Part shown: one piece after another, positions 26,533 to 35,393 of the stretch
How positions within the stretch are numbered: position 1 is the first letter of the stretch
Layout: each line of letters begins with the position of its first letter
Assembly (NCBI GenBank): GCA_963975885.1
Contig: CAXBIS010000009.1
Coordinates: forward strand, 62,001-126,000
Length of the DNA stretch: 64,000 nucleotides
Direction of reading: 5' to 3'
Origin: Pseudazoarcus sp963975885
Lineage (GTDB): Bacteria > Pseudomonadota > Gammaproteobacteria > Burkholderiales > Rhodocyclaceae
Program-made: the position numbers and the translations under genes
Notes under the pieces: model-generated
Seen by the model: the letters and a program-made list of their open reading frames with translations, nothing else
Databases searched by the model: none
Told to the model about the DNA's origin: nothing

Positions 26533-27150
26533 ATGACCGTCGCTTCTTTCGTGGCGCTGTTCGCCACCCTCGCACTGCTCGCCGCCGTGCCTTCGCTGAG
26601 CGTGCTCACCGTGGTCTCACGAGCACTCGCGCTGGGGCCGCGCCACGGTGCGCTGGCCGCGGCGGGCATCGTCGCGGGCGACGTGTTCTACATCGTGCTT
26701 GCGCTGTTCGGCGGCGCCGCCGTGTTCGCGCTCGGCGGCCTGTGGTCGGAAGCGCTGCGCGTGCTCGGAGCGATCCTGCTGGCGGTGCTCGCGTGGCGGC
26801 AGTGGCAGGCGGTCGGACACGGCGTTGGTCGGCCGGCATCGGTCGGGGCGCGCGTGTCGAGCTTCGTCGCGGGGCTGGTCGTGACGCTGGCCGACGCCAA
26901 GGCAGTGCTGTTCTATCTGGTGCTGTTGCCGGCCTTCGTCGATGTCGGCGCGCTTGCTGCGACCGATGCGCTGTGCGTCGTCGCGGTCGCGGTGCTGGCG
27001 GTGGGGGGTGTCAAGTGCGTCTACGCGCTGGCGGCGGCGCGGGCCGCGGCATGGATCGACGCGGGCCGTGCGCGTTGGCCGGGGCGGGCGGCGGCATGCG
27101 CGCTCGGCGGCGCGGCGCTGTTCCTGCTGGCGGGACTGATGCCGACCTGA
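26533..27150 (+). CDS. LysE/RhtB-family exporter
   Basis: 205 residues, six predicted TM helices. The N-terminal VPSLSVLTVVSRALALGPRHG corresponds to the LysE PGP-type loop, with SLS in place of the usual GP, and the later TLADAKAVLFYLVLLPAF matches the conserved NPKA-type segment, with ADAKA instead of NPKA. It probably exports an amino acid or similar small compound. The gene is 117 bp upstream of an enoyl-CoA hydratase gene. Confidence 0.82.
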   Translation: MTVASFVALFATLALLAAVPSLSVLTVVSRALALGPRHGALAAAGIVAGDVFYIVLALFGGAAVFALGGLWSEALRVLGAILLAVLAWRQWQAVGHGVGRPASVGARVSSFVAGLVVTLADAKAVLFYLVLLPAFVDVGALAATDALCVVAVAVLAVGGVKCVYALAAARAAAWIDAGRARWPGRAAACALGGAALFLLAGLMPT

Positions 27151-27266
27151 TGCGGCCGGTGAAAGCTGCTGCCGCGTCGCATAGCGCGTTTCAGCGCCCG
27201 GTGCCTTGCGCTGCCTAGCATGCATGCACGGACCCGCTTCCGGGCCGATCACGAAGGAGACCTGCG

Positions 27267-28040
27267 ATGAGCCACACTTCCCCCGTCCTGTGCGAGACCA
27301 ATGCGCGTGGCATCGCGCTGGTGACGCTCAATCGCCCCGCCGTGCGCAACGCGCTCGATCCGTACACGCTCGAGCGCCTGTGCGCCGTGCTCGCCGCGCT
27401 GCGCGAGGACGACGCGGTGCGCGCCGTGGTGCTGACCGGAACGGGCGAGGTCGCGTTCTCGGCCGGCGCCGACATCCGCCATCTCAATGCTGCCTCGCCG
27501 CTCGAGGTGCGTGCCTTCGCGCTGCAGGCGGTCGAAGTGACGACGTGCATCGAGACGCTCGGCAAGCCGGTGGTGGCCGCGCTCAACGGCGACACGCTGG
27601 GTGGCGGGCTGGAAATCGCCGAAGCGTGCACCTTCCGCGTTGCAGTCGAGGGCGCGCGCCTGGGTCATCCCGAGGTGCGCATCGGCGCGGTTGCCGGCTT
27701 CGGCGGCACGACGCGTCTGGCGCGCCTGATCGGCAAGGGACGCGCCACCGAACTGCTGCTGACTGGGCGCACGATCGATGCGGCCGAGGCCTGTGCGATC
27801 GGTCTGGTACATCGTGCCGTGCCGCGCGTGCGTCTGATGGACGAGGTGATGAACCTGCTCGACGAGGTATTGGCGCACTCGCCCGACGCGGTGCGCCTGA
27901 GCTGGGACGCGCTACATCGCGGGCTGGACCTGTCGGTGGCCGAATCGGCCGCACTCGGCGCGGATGCCTTCGCACTGGTCGCCGCCACGCCGGCCTTCCG
28001 TCAGGGCACGCGACGCTTTCTCGATCGCAGCGCCGCGTGA
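27267..28040 (+). CDS. Enoyl-CoA hydratase/isomerase family protein
   Basis: 257 residues. Both hydratase glutamates are present, in GGGLEIAEAC and GHPEVRIGAVAGFGG, and the oxyanion-hole segment FSAGADIRHLN is normal, so crotonase-type hydration is likely. AAGGAGA lies 7 nt before the ATG. It converges with a LysR gene after only 2 bp. No other beta-oxidation gene is adjacent, so the acyl chain is unknown. Confidence 0.9.
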   Translation: MSHTSPVLCETNARGIALVTLNRPAVRNALDPYTLERLCAVLAALREDDAVRAVVLTGTGEVAFSAGADIRHLNAASPLEVRAFALQAVEVTTCIETLGKPVVAALNGDTLGGGLEIAEACTFRVAVEGARLGHPEVRIGAVAGFGGTTRLARLIGKGRATELLLTGRTIDAAEACAIGLVHRAVPRVRLMDEVMNLLDEVLAHSPDAVRLSWDALHRGLDLSVAESAALGADAFALVAATPAFRQGTRRFLDRSAA

Positions 28041-28042
28041 GC

Positions 28043-28918
28043 TCAGGCGTCCGGTGCGTTGCCGAGCAGCGCGAGCAGACCGTGCAGCGCGAGCGACGGC
28101 TCGCCCGGGTGCCAGAGCAGATGCGTGCGATTACGGGCGATATCGGGCGGCAGCGGATGCTCGCGGATTTGTGCGGCTGCGTCCAGCGAGGCCAGCACCG
28201 AGCGCGGCACGATCGCCACGCCGCTGCCGGCTGCGACGCAGGCGACGATGGCCGGATACGACGCGAATTCGAGTACGCGCTCGGGCAGGACGTTGTCGCG
28301 GCCCAGCCAGTCTTCGAGACGGCGGCGGTACGAGCACCCCTGGGCGAAGGCGATCAGCGTCGTGCGGCCGAGTTCGGTTGCGCGTGCGATGGGTGGGCCC
28401 GATCGCGGGCCGATCAGGATCAGTTCCTCGTCGAATACCGGGCGCGCGTGCATGCCCGGCGCCGTGAACGGTTCGGACACGAAGGCCGCCTCGATGTCGT
28501 GGCGTGCGAGCCGCGTGAGAAGCGCGCCGGTGGTGCCGGTCACCAGTTCTACGCGCGCCTGCGGATAGTCGTGGTTGAAGCGCGCCAGCAGCGGAGGCAG
28601 GCGCGCGCCGGCCGTGCTCTCCAGCGCACCGAGGCGGAAACTGCCCAGCGGCCGGCCCGAGCGCACGGCGGCTTCGGCCTCGTCAGCCAGTCTCAGCAGG
28701 CGCTCGGCGTAGCCCAGCAGCACGCTGCCTTCGGCGGTCGCGACGAGGCCGCGACCGCGACGGGCGAACAGCGCGACGCCGAGCCGCTCTTCGAGTTGCT
28801 TGATGCGCGTGGTGACGTTGGACGGCACGCGATGCAGCTCCTCGGCCGCACGTGCGATGCCCCCGTGAACGATGACGGCGCGCAGAATTTCCAGCTCGTC
28901 GAGACCTATGTTTCTCAT
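28043..28918 (-). CDS. LysR-family transcriptional regulator
   Basis: 291 residues. The wHTH (IARAAEELHRVPSNVTTRIKQ, of which RVPSNVTTRIKQLE is the recognition part) belongs to the group that regulates divergent MFS transporter genes. The effector domain is complete. It is divergent from the YbfB-type transporter with 57 bp between start codons, which carry two inverted repeats. Confidence 0.9.
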   Translation of the reverse strand: MRNIGLDELEILRAVIVHGGIARAAEELHRVPSNVTTRIKQLEERLGVALFARRGRGLVATAEGSVLLGYAERLLRLADEAEAAVRSGRPLGSFRLGALESTAGARLPPLLARFNHDYPQARVELVTGTTGALLTRLARHDIEAAFVSEPFTAPGMHARPVFDEELILIGPRSGPPIARATELGRTTLIAFAQGCSYRRRLEDWLGRDNVLPERVLEFASYPAIVACVAAGSGVAIVPRSVLASLDAAAQIREHPLPPDIARNRTHLLWHPGEPSLALHGLLALLGNAPDA

Positions 28919-28931
28919 TGTGGAAAGAAGT

Positions 28932-28977
28932 GTTCTGAATAATTCAATGGATAAGAACTATTGTAGGCGATCACAAT
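28932..28977. promoter_or_regulatory. Candidate LysR binding sites between lysR and the MFS gene
   Basis: Two inverted repeats occupy the 57-bp divergent region: GTTCT-N17-AGAAC at 28932-28958 and ATTGT-N8-ACAAT at 28960-28977. The second has the T-N11-A form of LysR boxes and runs into the ATG at 28976, which supports either direct repression or the later start at 28985. Confidence 0.45.
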
Positions 28978-30172
28978 GCACACCATGAAACCGGATCCGG
29001 GACACCAGGCCGTGGCGGCCGCGCTGGCGGGACTGGCGGCGCTGGTCGTCGCAATGGGCATTGGTCGCTTTGCGTTTACGCCGCTGCTGCCATTGATGCA
29101 GGTCGAATCCGGCCTGAGTCTGGCCGATGGGGGCTGGCTGGCCGGGGCCAACTACCTGGGCTATCTGGTCGGCGCGCTGGCCGCTACGCGTATCCGTGCC
29201 GCGCCGGCCGGCATGCTGGCGAGCGGATTGGTGGCGGTGGTGTTGACGACCGCGGCGATGGCGCCGACTCAGGGCTTCGCGGTGTGGATGACGGTGCGCT
29301 TCGCCGCTGGCGTTGCGAGCGCCTGGGCGCTGGTCGGCGCGGCCTCGCTGTGCCTGGGGCGACTGCGCGAGGCCGGCCGGCCGCGTCTGGCCGGCGTGAT
29401 GTTTTCCGGTGTCGGCCTGGGCATCGTGCTGGCGGGGCTGGCCTGTCAGGCGGTGGTGTTCGCCGGCGGTGGTGCCGTGGCCGGCTGGTGGGTGCTGGCG
29501 GTGCTTGCTGCGGTGCTGGCCGTGCCGGCAGTGCGCGGGCTCTCGCGTGGGTCCGGCTCACCCGCGGCGCAGGGTGCGAGACCCGCCGCGCAAGACTTCG
29601 ACCCGCGCGATGCGCGACGGCTGGTGTGGAGCTACGGTCTGCTCGGATTCGGCTACATCCTGCCGGCGACCTTTCTGCCGGCACAGGCGCGCGTGCTGGT
29701 CAGCGACCCGGCGGTGTTCGGCTGGGTGTGGCCGGTGTTCGGCGCGGCGGCCGCGGCGTCGATGTGGATCGCGGTCGGGCCGCGCCGCGGCGGCGTGTCG
29801 CGGCGCATGCGCTGGGCCGTGTCGCAGGCGGTGATGGCGGTCGGGGTGGCGCTGCCGGTGGTGCACGATTCGCTCGCCGCGCTGGTCGTATCGGCGCTGT
29901 GCGTGGGCGGGACTTTTCTTGTCGTGACCATGCTCGCGCTGCAGGAAGGCGCGGCCGTCGGTGGCGAGCGGGCACAGGGGCTGATCGCGGCGATGACCGC
30001 AGCATTCGCGAGCGGGCAATTGCTCGGTCCGCTGGTCGCGGCCGGACTGGAACTGGGCGGGCAGGGCATGGCGCCCGCCCTGATGCTGGCCTCGGCGGCG
30101 CTCGCCGTCGGGGCCGTGTTGCCGGTGATGGGCCGGCGCGAAACGATGCATGCAACGGAGGAATCACGATGA
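28976..30172 (+). CDS. YbfB/YjiJ-type MFS transporter
   Basis: 398 residues, 12 TM helices, the compact size of the YbfB/YjiJ branch. The signature MGIGRFAFTPLLPLM lies in the first helices. The start may be the ATG at 28985, three codons on, since the first ATG overlaps a candidate operator and neither has a clear Shine-Dalgarno. The substrate is unknown. Its stop overlaps the start of the next gene (ATGA), so transporter and CMD-family protein are translationally coupled. Confidence 0.88.
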   Translation: MHTMKPDPGHQAVAAALAGLAALVVAMGIGRFAFTPLLPLMQVESGLSLADGGWLAGANYLGYLVGALAATRIRAAPAGMLASGLVAVVLTTAAMAPTQGFAVWMTVRFAAGVASAWALVGAASLCLGRLREAGRPRLAGVMFSGVGLGIVLAGLACQAVVFAGGGAVAGWWVLAVLAAVLAVPAVRGLSRGSGSPAAQGARPAAQDFDPRDARRLVWSYGLLGFGYILPATFLPAQARVLVSDPAVFGWVWPVFGAAAAASMWIAVGPRRGGVSRRMRWAVSQAVMAVGVALPVVHDSLAALVVSALCVGGTFLVVTMLALQEGAAVGGERAQGLIAAMTAAFASGQLLGPLVAAGLELGGQGMAPALMLASAALAVGAVLPVMGRRETMHATEESR

Positions 30173-30768
30173 CGAAGATTGCCCAGGGTTTCGGCCGCGA
30201 CACCGCGGAGCGGCTGCCGCTGCCGCCGATGGACTCGCTCGACGCGGCGCAGCGCGCCGCCGCGCAGGCGCTCATCGACGGCCCGCGCAAGGGAGTCAAG
30301 GGACCGTTCATCCCGTTGCTGCGCAGCCCGGCCCTGCTCGACGCGTTGTCGCGGGCCGGGGAGACGCTGCGCTTTGCATCGGTGCTGCCCCGGCGCGTGA
30401 CCGAATTCGTGACGCTCATCGTCGCGCGCCATACCTCCAACCAGTTCGAGTGGGCGATTCACCATCCGCTGGCGCTGGAGGCCGGCAGCGCGCGCGAGTC
30501 GCTCGACGACCTTGCCGCAGGGCGCTGGCCGTGTGCCATGTCGGCCGATGAGTCGGCCGCCTGGGACTTTGCACGTGAGGTGCTCGACCACCACGGCGTG
30601 TCGGATGCGACCTACGCCAACGCCCTTGATCGCTGGGACGAGCAGGGTGTGGTCGAACTGGTTGCCCTGATCGGCTATTTCGCGTGCGTGTGCTGGATCA
30701 TGAACGTGGCGCGAACGCCGGCTCCGAGTCAGCCCGAAGGGGGGGCGTTGCGACCGCTTCCGGCTTGA
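30169..30768 (+). CDS. Carboxymuconolactone decarboxylase (CMD) family protein
   Basis: 199 residues. The helical core RRVTEFVTLIVARHTSNQFEW followed by IHHPLALEAG is that of CMD/AhpD-like proteins, but the AhpD CxxC redox pair is absent. These proteins are decarboxylases, hydroperoxidases or of unknown function. ACGGAGGA precedes the ATG at 30169, which lies inside the stop codon of the transporter gene, suggesting that it acts on the transported compound. Confidence 0.8.
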   Translation: MTKIAQGFGRDTAERLPLPPMDSLDAAQRAAAQALIDGPRKGVKGPFIPLLRSPALLDALSRAGETLRFASVLPRRVTEFVTLIVARHTSNQFEWAIHHPLALEAGSARESLDDLAAGRWPCAMSADESAAWDFAREVLDHHGVSDATYANALDRWDEQGVVELVALIGYFACVCWIMNVARTPAPSQPEGGALRPLPA

Positions 30769-30778
30769 TCGTCGCGCA

Positions 30779-31321
30779 TCAGGTGGGGGCGCAAAGTTCC
30801 CATACGCCGGCCGGTGGCGTGTTGGCCCATACCGACATCCGTCGGTGCCAGCGCAAGCCGGGGGGGGGGCGAAACGGCGCGCGTGGCTGGTAGGTGAACT
30901 GCACGAGACGGCGTTGAGGGTCGGCGAGCAGGAAGCGGCAAATGCTGGCGATCGTCTCGCTGCGCACCGGGCGCGGCAGCGAGCGGAAGGGCAGGCTGGA
31001 CACAAGCACAACGACGCCCTCCGGCTCGCCGAGCGCGTCGATGACCTGATCGGCCGGAGCGAGGCGAACGTCGACTTCGGGAAAGCGCCGTTGCAGCATC
31101 TGCGCCAGATCCGGCTGCAGTTCCACCGCGATCAGCGGTACTCCGGGCATTTGCTCGAGCAACGCGCGCGTGACCGGACCGGTGCCGGCGCCGAGCTCGA
31201 CGATCAGGTCGGCACCGATCGCGGTTCGCGCCATGGCGGTGGCCAGTGCGCGCGAAGACGGCAGGACGGCGCCTGTCGAGGCCGGCGCGCGCAACATCGA
31301 GAGCAGCAACTGGACGGGCAT
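30779..31321 (-). CDS. PmtA-like phospholipid N-methyltransferase / SAM methyltransferase
   Basis: 180 residues from the ATG at 31321; a TTG at 31390 would add 23 residues. GAVLPSSRALATAMAR followed by motif I VELGAGTGPVTRAL and VVLVSSLPFRSLP matches the PmtA/KsgA-like group that includes phosphatidylethanolamine N-methyltransferases, though general SAM methyltransferases look similar. It converges with the CMD gene after 10 bp. Confidence 0.7.
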   Translation of the reverse strand: MPVQLLLSMLRAPASTGAVLPSSRALATAMARTAIGADLIVELGAGTGPVTRALLEQMPGVPLIAVELQPDLAQMLQRRFPEVDVRLAPADQVIDALGEPEGVVVLVSSLPFRSLPRPVRSETIASICRFLLADPQRRLVQFTYQPRAPFRPPPGLRWHRRMSVWANTPPAGVWELCAPT

Positions 31322-31438
31322 TCGCGTGGACGGGCCGGGAAGACCGGGACGCCGGAGGTGACATACGAGATTCGCAGCATACCCGTTCAAGGCCGGTCGG
31401 TGCCAACGGAACCACGGTGATGTGTCGATACTGGCGCT

Positions 31439-31984
31439 TCAGAGACCCAGTTCACGAGTCAGCCGATCCAGACGCATGGCGGCGTCGATGCGGTCGTCGC
31501 GCAGACGGTCGCGCTTGCGTTCCAGGCTGCGAATGTCGACCCAAAGGCGGGCCCGGTCGCGTTCGTCTAGCTTCTTCGATGTGGCGAGTTGGCGCTCGCG
31601 CCAGGTCAGGTCGCGGTCGATGGACTCGATCTCGCGGCGCGTGTCGGCGAGCTGTCGGGCAGCGTCGTGCAGGCGCGCGAAATCGGCGTCATCGCACACG
31701 CCGGCGTAGCGCCTGCCGGCCAGGCCGTGCTCGATGGCGTTGGGCAGCTGGCAATATTCCGGCAGTCCACGCTGGCGGCCGGCTTCCCAGGCCGACGCGT
31801 CGGGCACGATGCCTGCCTGCGCACAGGCTTCGGCGTGGCGTTCGATGCGCGATTGCGGGTAGCCGTCACGCCCGTCTTCGACGCCCAGCGCGTGCCAGTC
31901 GGTGCGTGCGCATTCTTCGGACGGGATGGTTGCGCATCCCGCGATCAGCGCGACGATCAGGCAGGCAGGCAGGGTGGTCCTCAT
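31439..31984 (-). CDS. DUF2799 lipoprotein
   Basis: 181 residues. A lipoprotein signal ending in the lipobox LIAGC gives an acylated Cys at about residue 17, so it is anchored in the outer or inner membrane facing the periplasm. The middle (WHALGVEDGRDGYP, then YCQLPNAIEHGLAGRRYAGVC) is DUF2799, and the C-terminal third is a charged coiled coil. The function is unknown. The ATG overlaps the stop of the glycosyltransferase fusion gene (ATGA), so it belongs to that operon. Confidence 0.85.
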   Translation of the reverse strand: MRTTLPACLIVALIAGCATIPSEECARTDWHALGVEDGRDGYPQSRIERHAEACAQAGIVPDASAWEAGRQRGLPEYCQLPNAIEHGLAGRRYAGVCDDADFARLHDAARQLADTRREIESIDRDLTWRERQLATSKKLDERDRARLWVDIRSLERKRDRLRDDRIDAAMRLDRLTRELGL

Positions 31985-34230
31985 GGGGTGCTCTCCAGGT
32001 TCGGCGTCGCCGCCGCATCTTGTTTGGCCTTGTGCGCCAGCGTCTCGGCATAGAAGCCGCGGATGCGTGTCGCGAAGGCCTCGACCGAATGGTCGGCCGC
32101 GAAGCTCACTGCATTGTCTGCCATCTCGTGGCGCAAGGTGTCGTCGGTGAGCAGTTCCACCACGCGCTTGCACCAGCGCGCGTGGTTCTCGGGCGTCTTG
32201 AAGCCATTGTGGCCGTCGTGCACGACGTCGTCGATGCCGCTCGAGCGCACCGCCACCACCGGCAGGCCGGCGGCCATCGCCTCCAGGATGACCATGCCCT
32301 GGGTCTCCGATTTCGACGCGAATACGAATACGTCGCCCAACGCGTACCACTTTGCCATGTCTTCCGGCGGTACCGCGCCGACCAGCGTGAAGTGCTCTCG
32401 CAGCCCCAGATCGTCGATTCGCCCTTGCAGACGGCGGCGCTGGTGACCGTCGCCGATCATCAGCACGCGAAACGGCGCCTCGTACTTGCGTTGCAGACGG
32501 TCAGCCGCGTCGATCAGGAAGTCGATGTTCTTCTCGTTCGACAGGCGCGACACGCTGATCAGCACGCGCGCGTCGCCGATGCCCAGTTCGTTTCGCAGGC
32601 GCTCCACCTCGTCGCGGTCGACCTCGCGCAAGCGCGCGTACTCGATGCCGGTTGGCTGCACCAGGCTGGGCGTGGTCACGCCGATCATGCGCAGGTATTC
32701 CTCGGTCGAATAGGTCGGCACGACGACGCCGTCACAGCGATTGGCGAAGCGCCGGATCAGCGCGTGCGAGATCAGGTTGCGGAACAGCGCGACGGGCAGC
32801 GGCACGAAGTGGGCGTAGTGCTCGAGCCGCGTGTGATAGGTGTAGATCACAGGCACCTTGAGTCGGCGTGCGACGAACACCCCGAACGAGCCGAGCCAGA
32901 ACGGGTGATGTACGTGGATGATGTCCGGCGCGAACTCGCGCACGCGGCGTCGGATCGACGGCAGGAAGGCGTTGGCGAGCCGGAATTCGCGCTTCTCGCC
33001 AAGCGCGAGCAGCGAAGGCACGCGCAGCACGTCAGCCTCGCGTTCTGGCTGCTTGCGGTAGCGCGGCGCGACTACCATCACCGTGTCGCCGAGTGTGACC
33101 AGCCCGGCCTTGAGGCGCGCAATCGAGATCGGTACGCCACCGATGAAAGGCAGGAAGTTGTTCGTGAACATCGCCACGCGCAACGGACGATCCAGCCACG
33201 GCGTGGCGTCGATGTCGTAGTCCGGGTAGTAGTCGCGCCCGACGAACACCGCGCGGTAGAGCTTGATTGCCAGCCCGGCCAGAACGGCGACGATCAGGAA
33301 AAAATTGACGTAGCCGACGTAGAACAGCGAATAGACGAAGAACCACAGGCTCTCGACCTGTTTGAGCAACGGATGCTGGCCGACTTCGAGAGGTTCGACG
33401 ATGTGGCTGATCGAGCCGTCCGCGTGCTTGTCCACGCGCACGTAGTGATAGAAGCTCTCGGCGTCGTTGAGAACCAGGCCGCCCGCTCCGCCGGTCACCA
33501 CAAACAGCGTGTCGCCGTGCCGCTGCTCGTCATGGATCGAGAGGTTGGCCGAGAACACCATGTCGATGCGATGGCGCTCGACGGCGACGAGCAGCGCGTC
33601 GCGGAAATCGTCGGGCAGATAGTCATTGTCGGTGGCGAGCATCGGTTCGTCGACGGGACGCAACGGCGGCTTGCCCACGAACACGAAGCGCGCGCGGGTG
33701 GTGTCGTTCTCGAGCAGGTCGTCCATCCAGCGCAATTGCCAGCGCCACGGCGTCTTGCCCGTACCGTCGAGAAAGATCAGCCGCGTGTCGCCGAAGCGCA
33801 GGCTGTAGAAGTGCGGTCCGAAGTGCTCGTAGAAACGGAAGCTGCCGAAGTTCTCGTACTCGTTTGCGCCGAAGGTCAGCAGCCAGGGCACGGTCAAGCG
33901 GCCCAGCGTGCCCTCGAGCGCACGGTACTTGTCCTCCCCGCCGCCACTGACCGCGTTGCCGGCGGAGACGACAAAATCCACCCCGGCCTTGTTGAGCCTC
34001 GGCAGGATGCGCCGCTCGAAGATGCCCACCGAGTTCTCGATGTTGCCGACCACCGCAAAACTGAAGGATTCGCGCTCTGCGAGCAGGTCACGGATGCGTT
34101 CGACCTGCGGCGTATGCAGCGCCTTGAGGTCGGGCAGCACGAAGTTCAGGTACGCCTTGTAGCCGAGCATCAGCATCACGACCGCAACGCAGGCGTAGAA
34201 GGTGAAGCGGGAGTGCAGCAGTCGTTTCAC
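31981..34230 (-). CDS. Fusion of degenerate metallophosphoesterase domain and GT4 glycosyltransferase
   Basis: 749 residues. Order: TM (about 10-28), calcineurin-like phosphoesterase domain (about 55-285), TM (about 296-322), GT4 glycosyltransferase (about 350-735). The phosphoesterase scaffold is intact (FGPHFYSLRFGDTRLIFLD), but each metal-ligand motif is changed: GD to G62-N63, the second GD to G91-N92, GNH to GANEY at 121-125, H-x-P to GKPP at 186-189, GHxH to SANLSIH at 227-233. It cannot bind the usual metals. The GT4 part keeps the E-x7-E motif in SETQGMVILEAMAAG. Start is GTG at 34230, overlapping the flippase stop. It probably builds an envelope glycolipid. Confidence 0.85.
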   Translation of the reverse strand: MKRLLHSRFTFYACVAVVMLMLGYKAYLNFVLPDLKALHTPQVERIRDLLAERESFSFAVVGNIENSVGIFERRILPRLNKAGVDFVVSAGNAVSGGGEDKYRALEGTLGRLTVPWLLTFGANEYENFGSFRFYEHFGPHFYSLRFGDTRLIFLDGTGKTPWRWQLRWMDDLLENDTTRARFVFVGKPPLRPVDEPMLATDNDYLPDDFRDALLVAVERHRIDMVFSANLSIHDEQRHGDTLFVVTGGAGGLVLNDAESFYHYVRVDKHADGSISHIVEPLEVGQHPLLKQVESLWFFVYSLFYVGYVNFFLIVAVLAGLAIKLYRAVFVGRDYYPDYDIDATPWLDRPLRVAMFTNNFLPFIGGVPISIARLKAGLVTLGDTVMVVAPRYRKQPEREADVLRVPSLLALGEKREFRLANAFLPSIRRRVREFAPDIIHVHHPFWLGSFGVFVARRLKVPVIYTYHTRLEHYAHFVPLPVALFRNLISHALIRRFANRCDGVVVPTYSTEEYLRMIGVTTPSLVQPTGIEYARLREVDRDEVERLRNELGIGDARVLISVSRLSNEKNIDFLIDAADRLQRKYEAPFRVLMIGDGHQRRRLQGRIDDLGLREHFTLVGAVPPEDMAKWYALGDVFVFASKSETQGMVILEAMAAGLPVVAVRSSGIDDVVHDGHNGFKTPENHARWCKRVVELLTDDTLRHEMADNAVSFAADHSVEAFATRIRGFYAETLAHKAKQDAAATPNLESTP

Positions 34231-35282
34231 GGTTGCGTCCTCGCCGCGCCCGCGAGCCGCCGGCCGAGCAGCACGAGGCCGATCAGCATGCCCAGATGGA
34301 TGGTGAGAAAGCGCCAGGCCAGCGTCACCAGCACCAGTTGTTCAGGGCCCAGTATGTCGGTGAAGAAGGCACCGAACACGCCCTCCGAAATGCCGGCGGC
34401 GCCCGGCGTCGGTGCGAAGTACATGGCGAAGGTCGTCACCAGGGCCAGTCCCGCCGTGGTCAGCCACGCCGTGTCATGGCCGAGCCCCCCGGCCAGTAGC
34501 GCCGGGAAGCTGAACAGGCAGCCCAAAAACAGCAGGGTGCTGGCCATCGACAGCGCGATCAGGTGCGGCGGGCCCGACAGGTACGCGCCAAAGCTGCGCG
34601 CGAAGCGCAGCACCTCGCGTCGCAGCGCGAACTGCAGTCGGCGATGGCGTCGCGCGCCCATCAGCCCGACGCGACGCAGCCCGGCCAGCGAACCGCCCAG
34701 TGGCGCGATCAACCAGCGCGTGCGCAGCACGACGACCGCGAAGAACAGCACGTACAGGGTCACGAGCACCGCCAGTACCGGCGCGATGCGCCCCAGCAGC
34801 GCGTGGCCGTCGGTCGAAGTGCCGAACACCAGGAACAGGGGCGTTGCCACGAAGATCACCGCCGTGGCCAGCACCGTGCGCAAGGTCGTCGCGGCGGTGG
34901 CGCAGCCGACCGGTACGCCATGTTCGCGCAGGAACCACACCTGCGCGATGCCGCCACCGGTAGCCATCGGCGTGACGTTGGAGAAGAAGATGTTCACGAA
35001 TACCAGCCGCGCCATCGCCGCGGCCGGGATGCGATGGCCCAACGCGCGCAGCGTGTAGTGCAGGCGAAGTCCGTCGGCCAGAAAATAGAGCGCGAGCAGG
35101 GCGCTGGCCGCTGCCAGCACCGAAGGAGCGAGCAGCCGGCTGTCGAAGGCGACGCTGCGTCCGGCGAACTGCTCGAAGACCGCCCACACGCCCGCAGCGG
35201 TGAACGCGACGAATAGCAATCCGAACAGCGCCAGTCGGCGTCGCGGCGAGGGCCGTTCAGGGCGTTTCGTCGCATCGGTCAT
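34227..35282 (-). CDS. UPF0104 flippase-like integral membrane protein
   Basis: 351 residues with about eight TM helices and the motifs NVTPMATGGG and APTPGAAGISEGVFGAFF characteristic of the lysylphosphatidylglycerol-synthase TM region (UPF0104/AglD-type flippase-like family). It lacks the C-terminal aminoacyl-transfer domain of MprF, so it is a lipid flippase candidate, not a synthase. It is first in a three-gene operon whose members overlap by 4 bp each; the partner glycosyltransferase suggests it flips the glycosylated lipid. Confidence 0.82.
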   Translation of the reverse strand: MTDATKRPERPSPRRRLALFGLLFVAFTAAGVWAVFEQFAGRSVAFDSRLLAPSVLAAASALLALYFLADGLRLHYTLRALGHRIPAAAMARLVFVNIFFSNVTPMATGGGIAQVWFLREHGVPVGCATAATTLRTVLATAVIFVATPLFLVFGTSTDGHALLGRIAPVLAVLVTLYVLFFAVVVLRTRWLIAPLGGSLAGLRRVGLMGARRHRRLQFALRREVLRFARSFGAYLSGPPHLIALSMASTLLFLGCLFSFPALLAGGLGHDTAWLTTAGLALVTTFAMYFAPTPGAAGISEGVFGAFFTDILGPEQLVLVTLAWRFLTIHLGMLIGLVLLGRRLAGAARTQP

Positions 35283-35393
35283 CGCCGCAATCCTATCAGC
35301 GTGGAGTCATATGGCCGCGTGACGCGGTTTGCTTCGTCGCCGATCTGCGTCAAAGTATGCTTTCGGTTTTGACGCACGAGGCTCGCTGCAAGC

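Noticed and set aside
31246..35058. Open plus-strand frame of about 1270 codons opposite the flippase/glycosyltransferase/lipoprotein operon
   Set aside because: It mirrors three well-recognised genes on the other strand, has no domain or ribosome-binding site of its own, and its composition (Arg, His, Val, Gln rich) is what antisense of GC-rich coding DNA gives.
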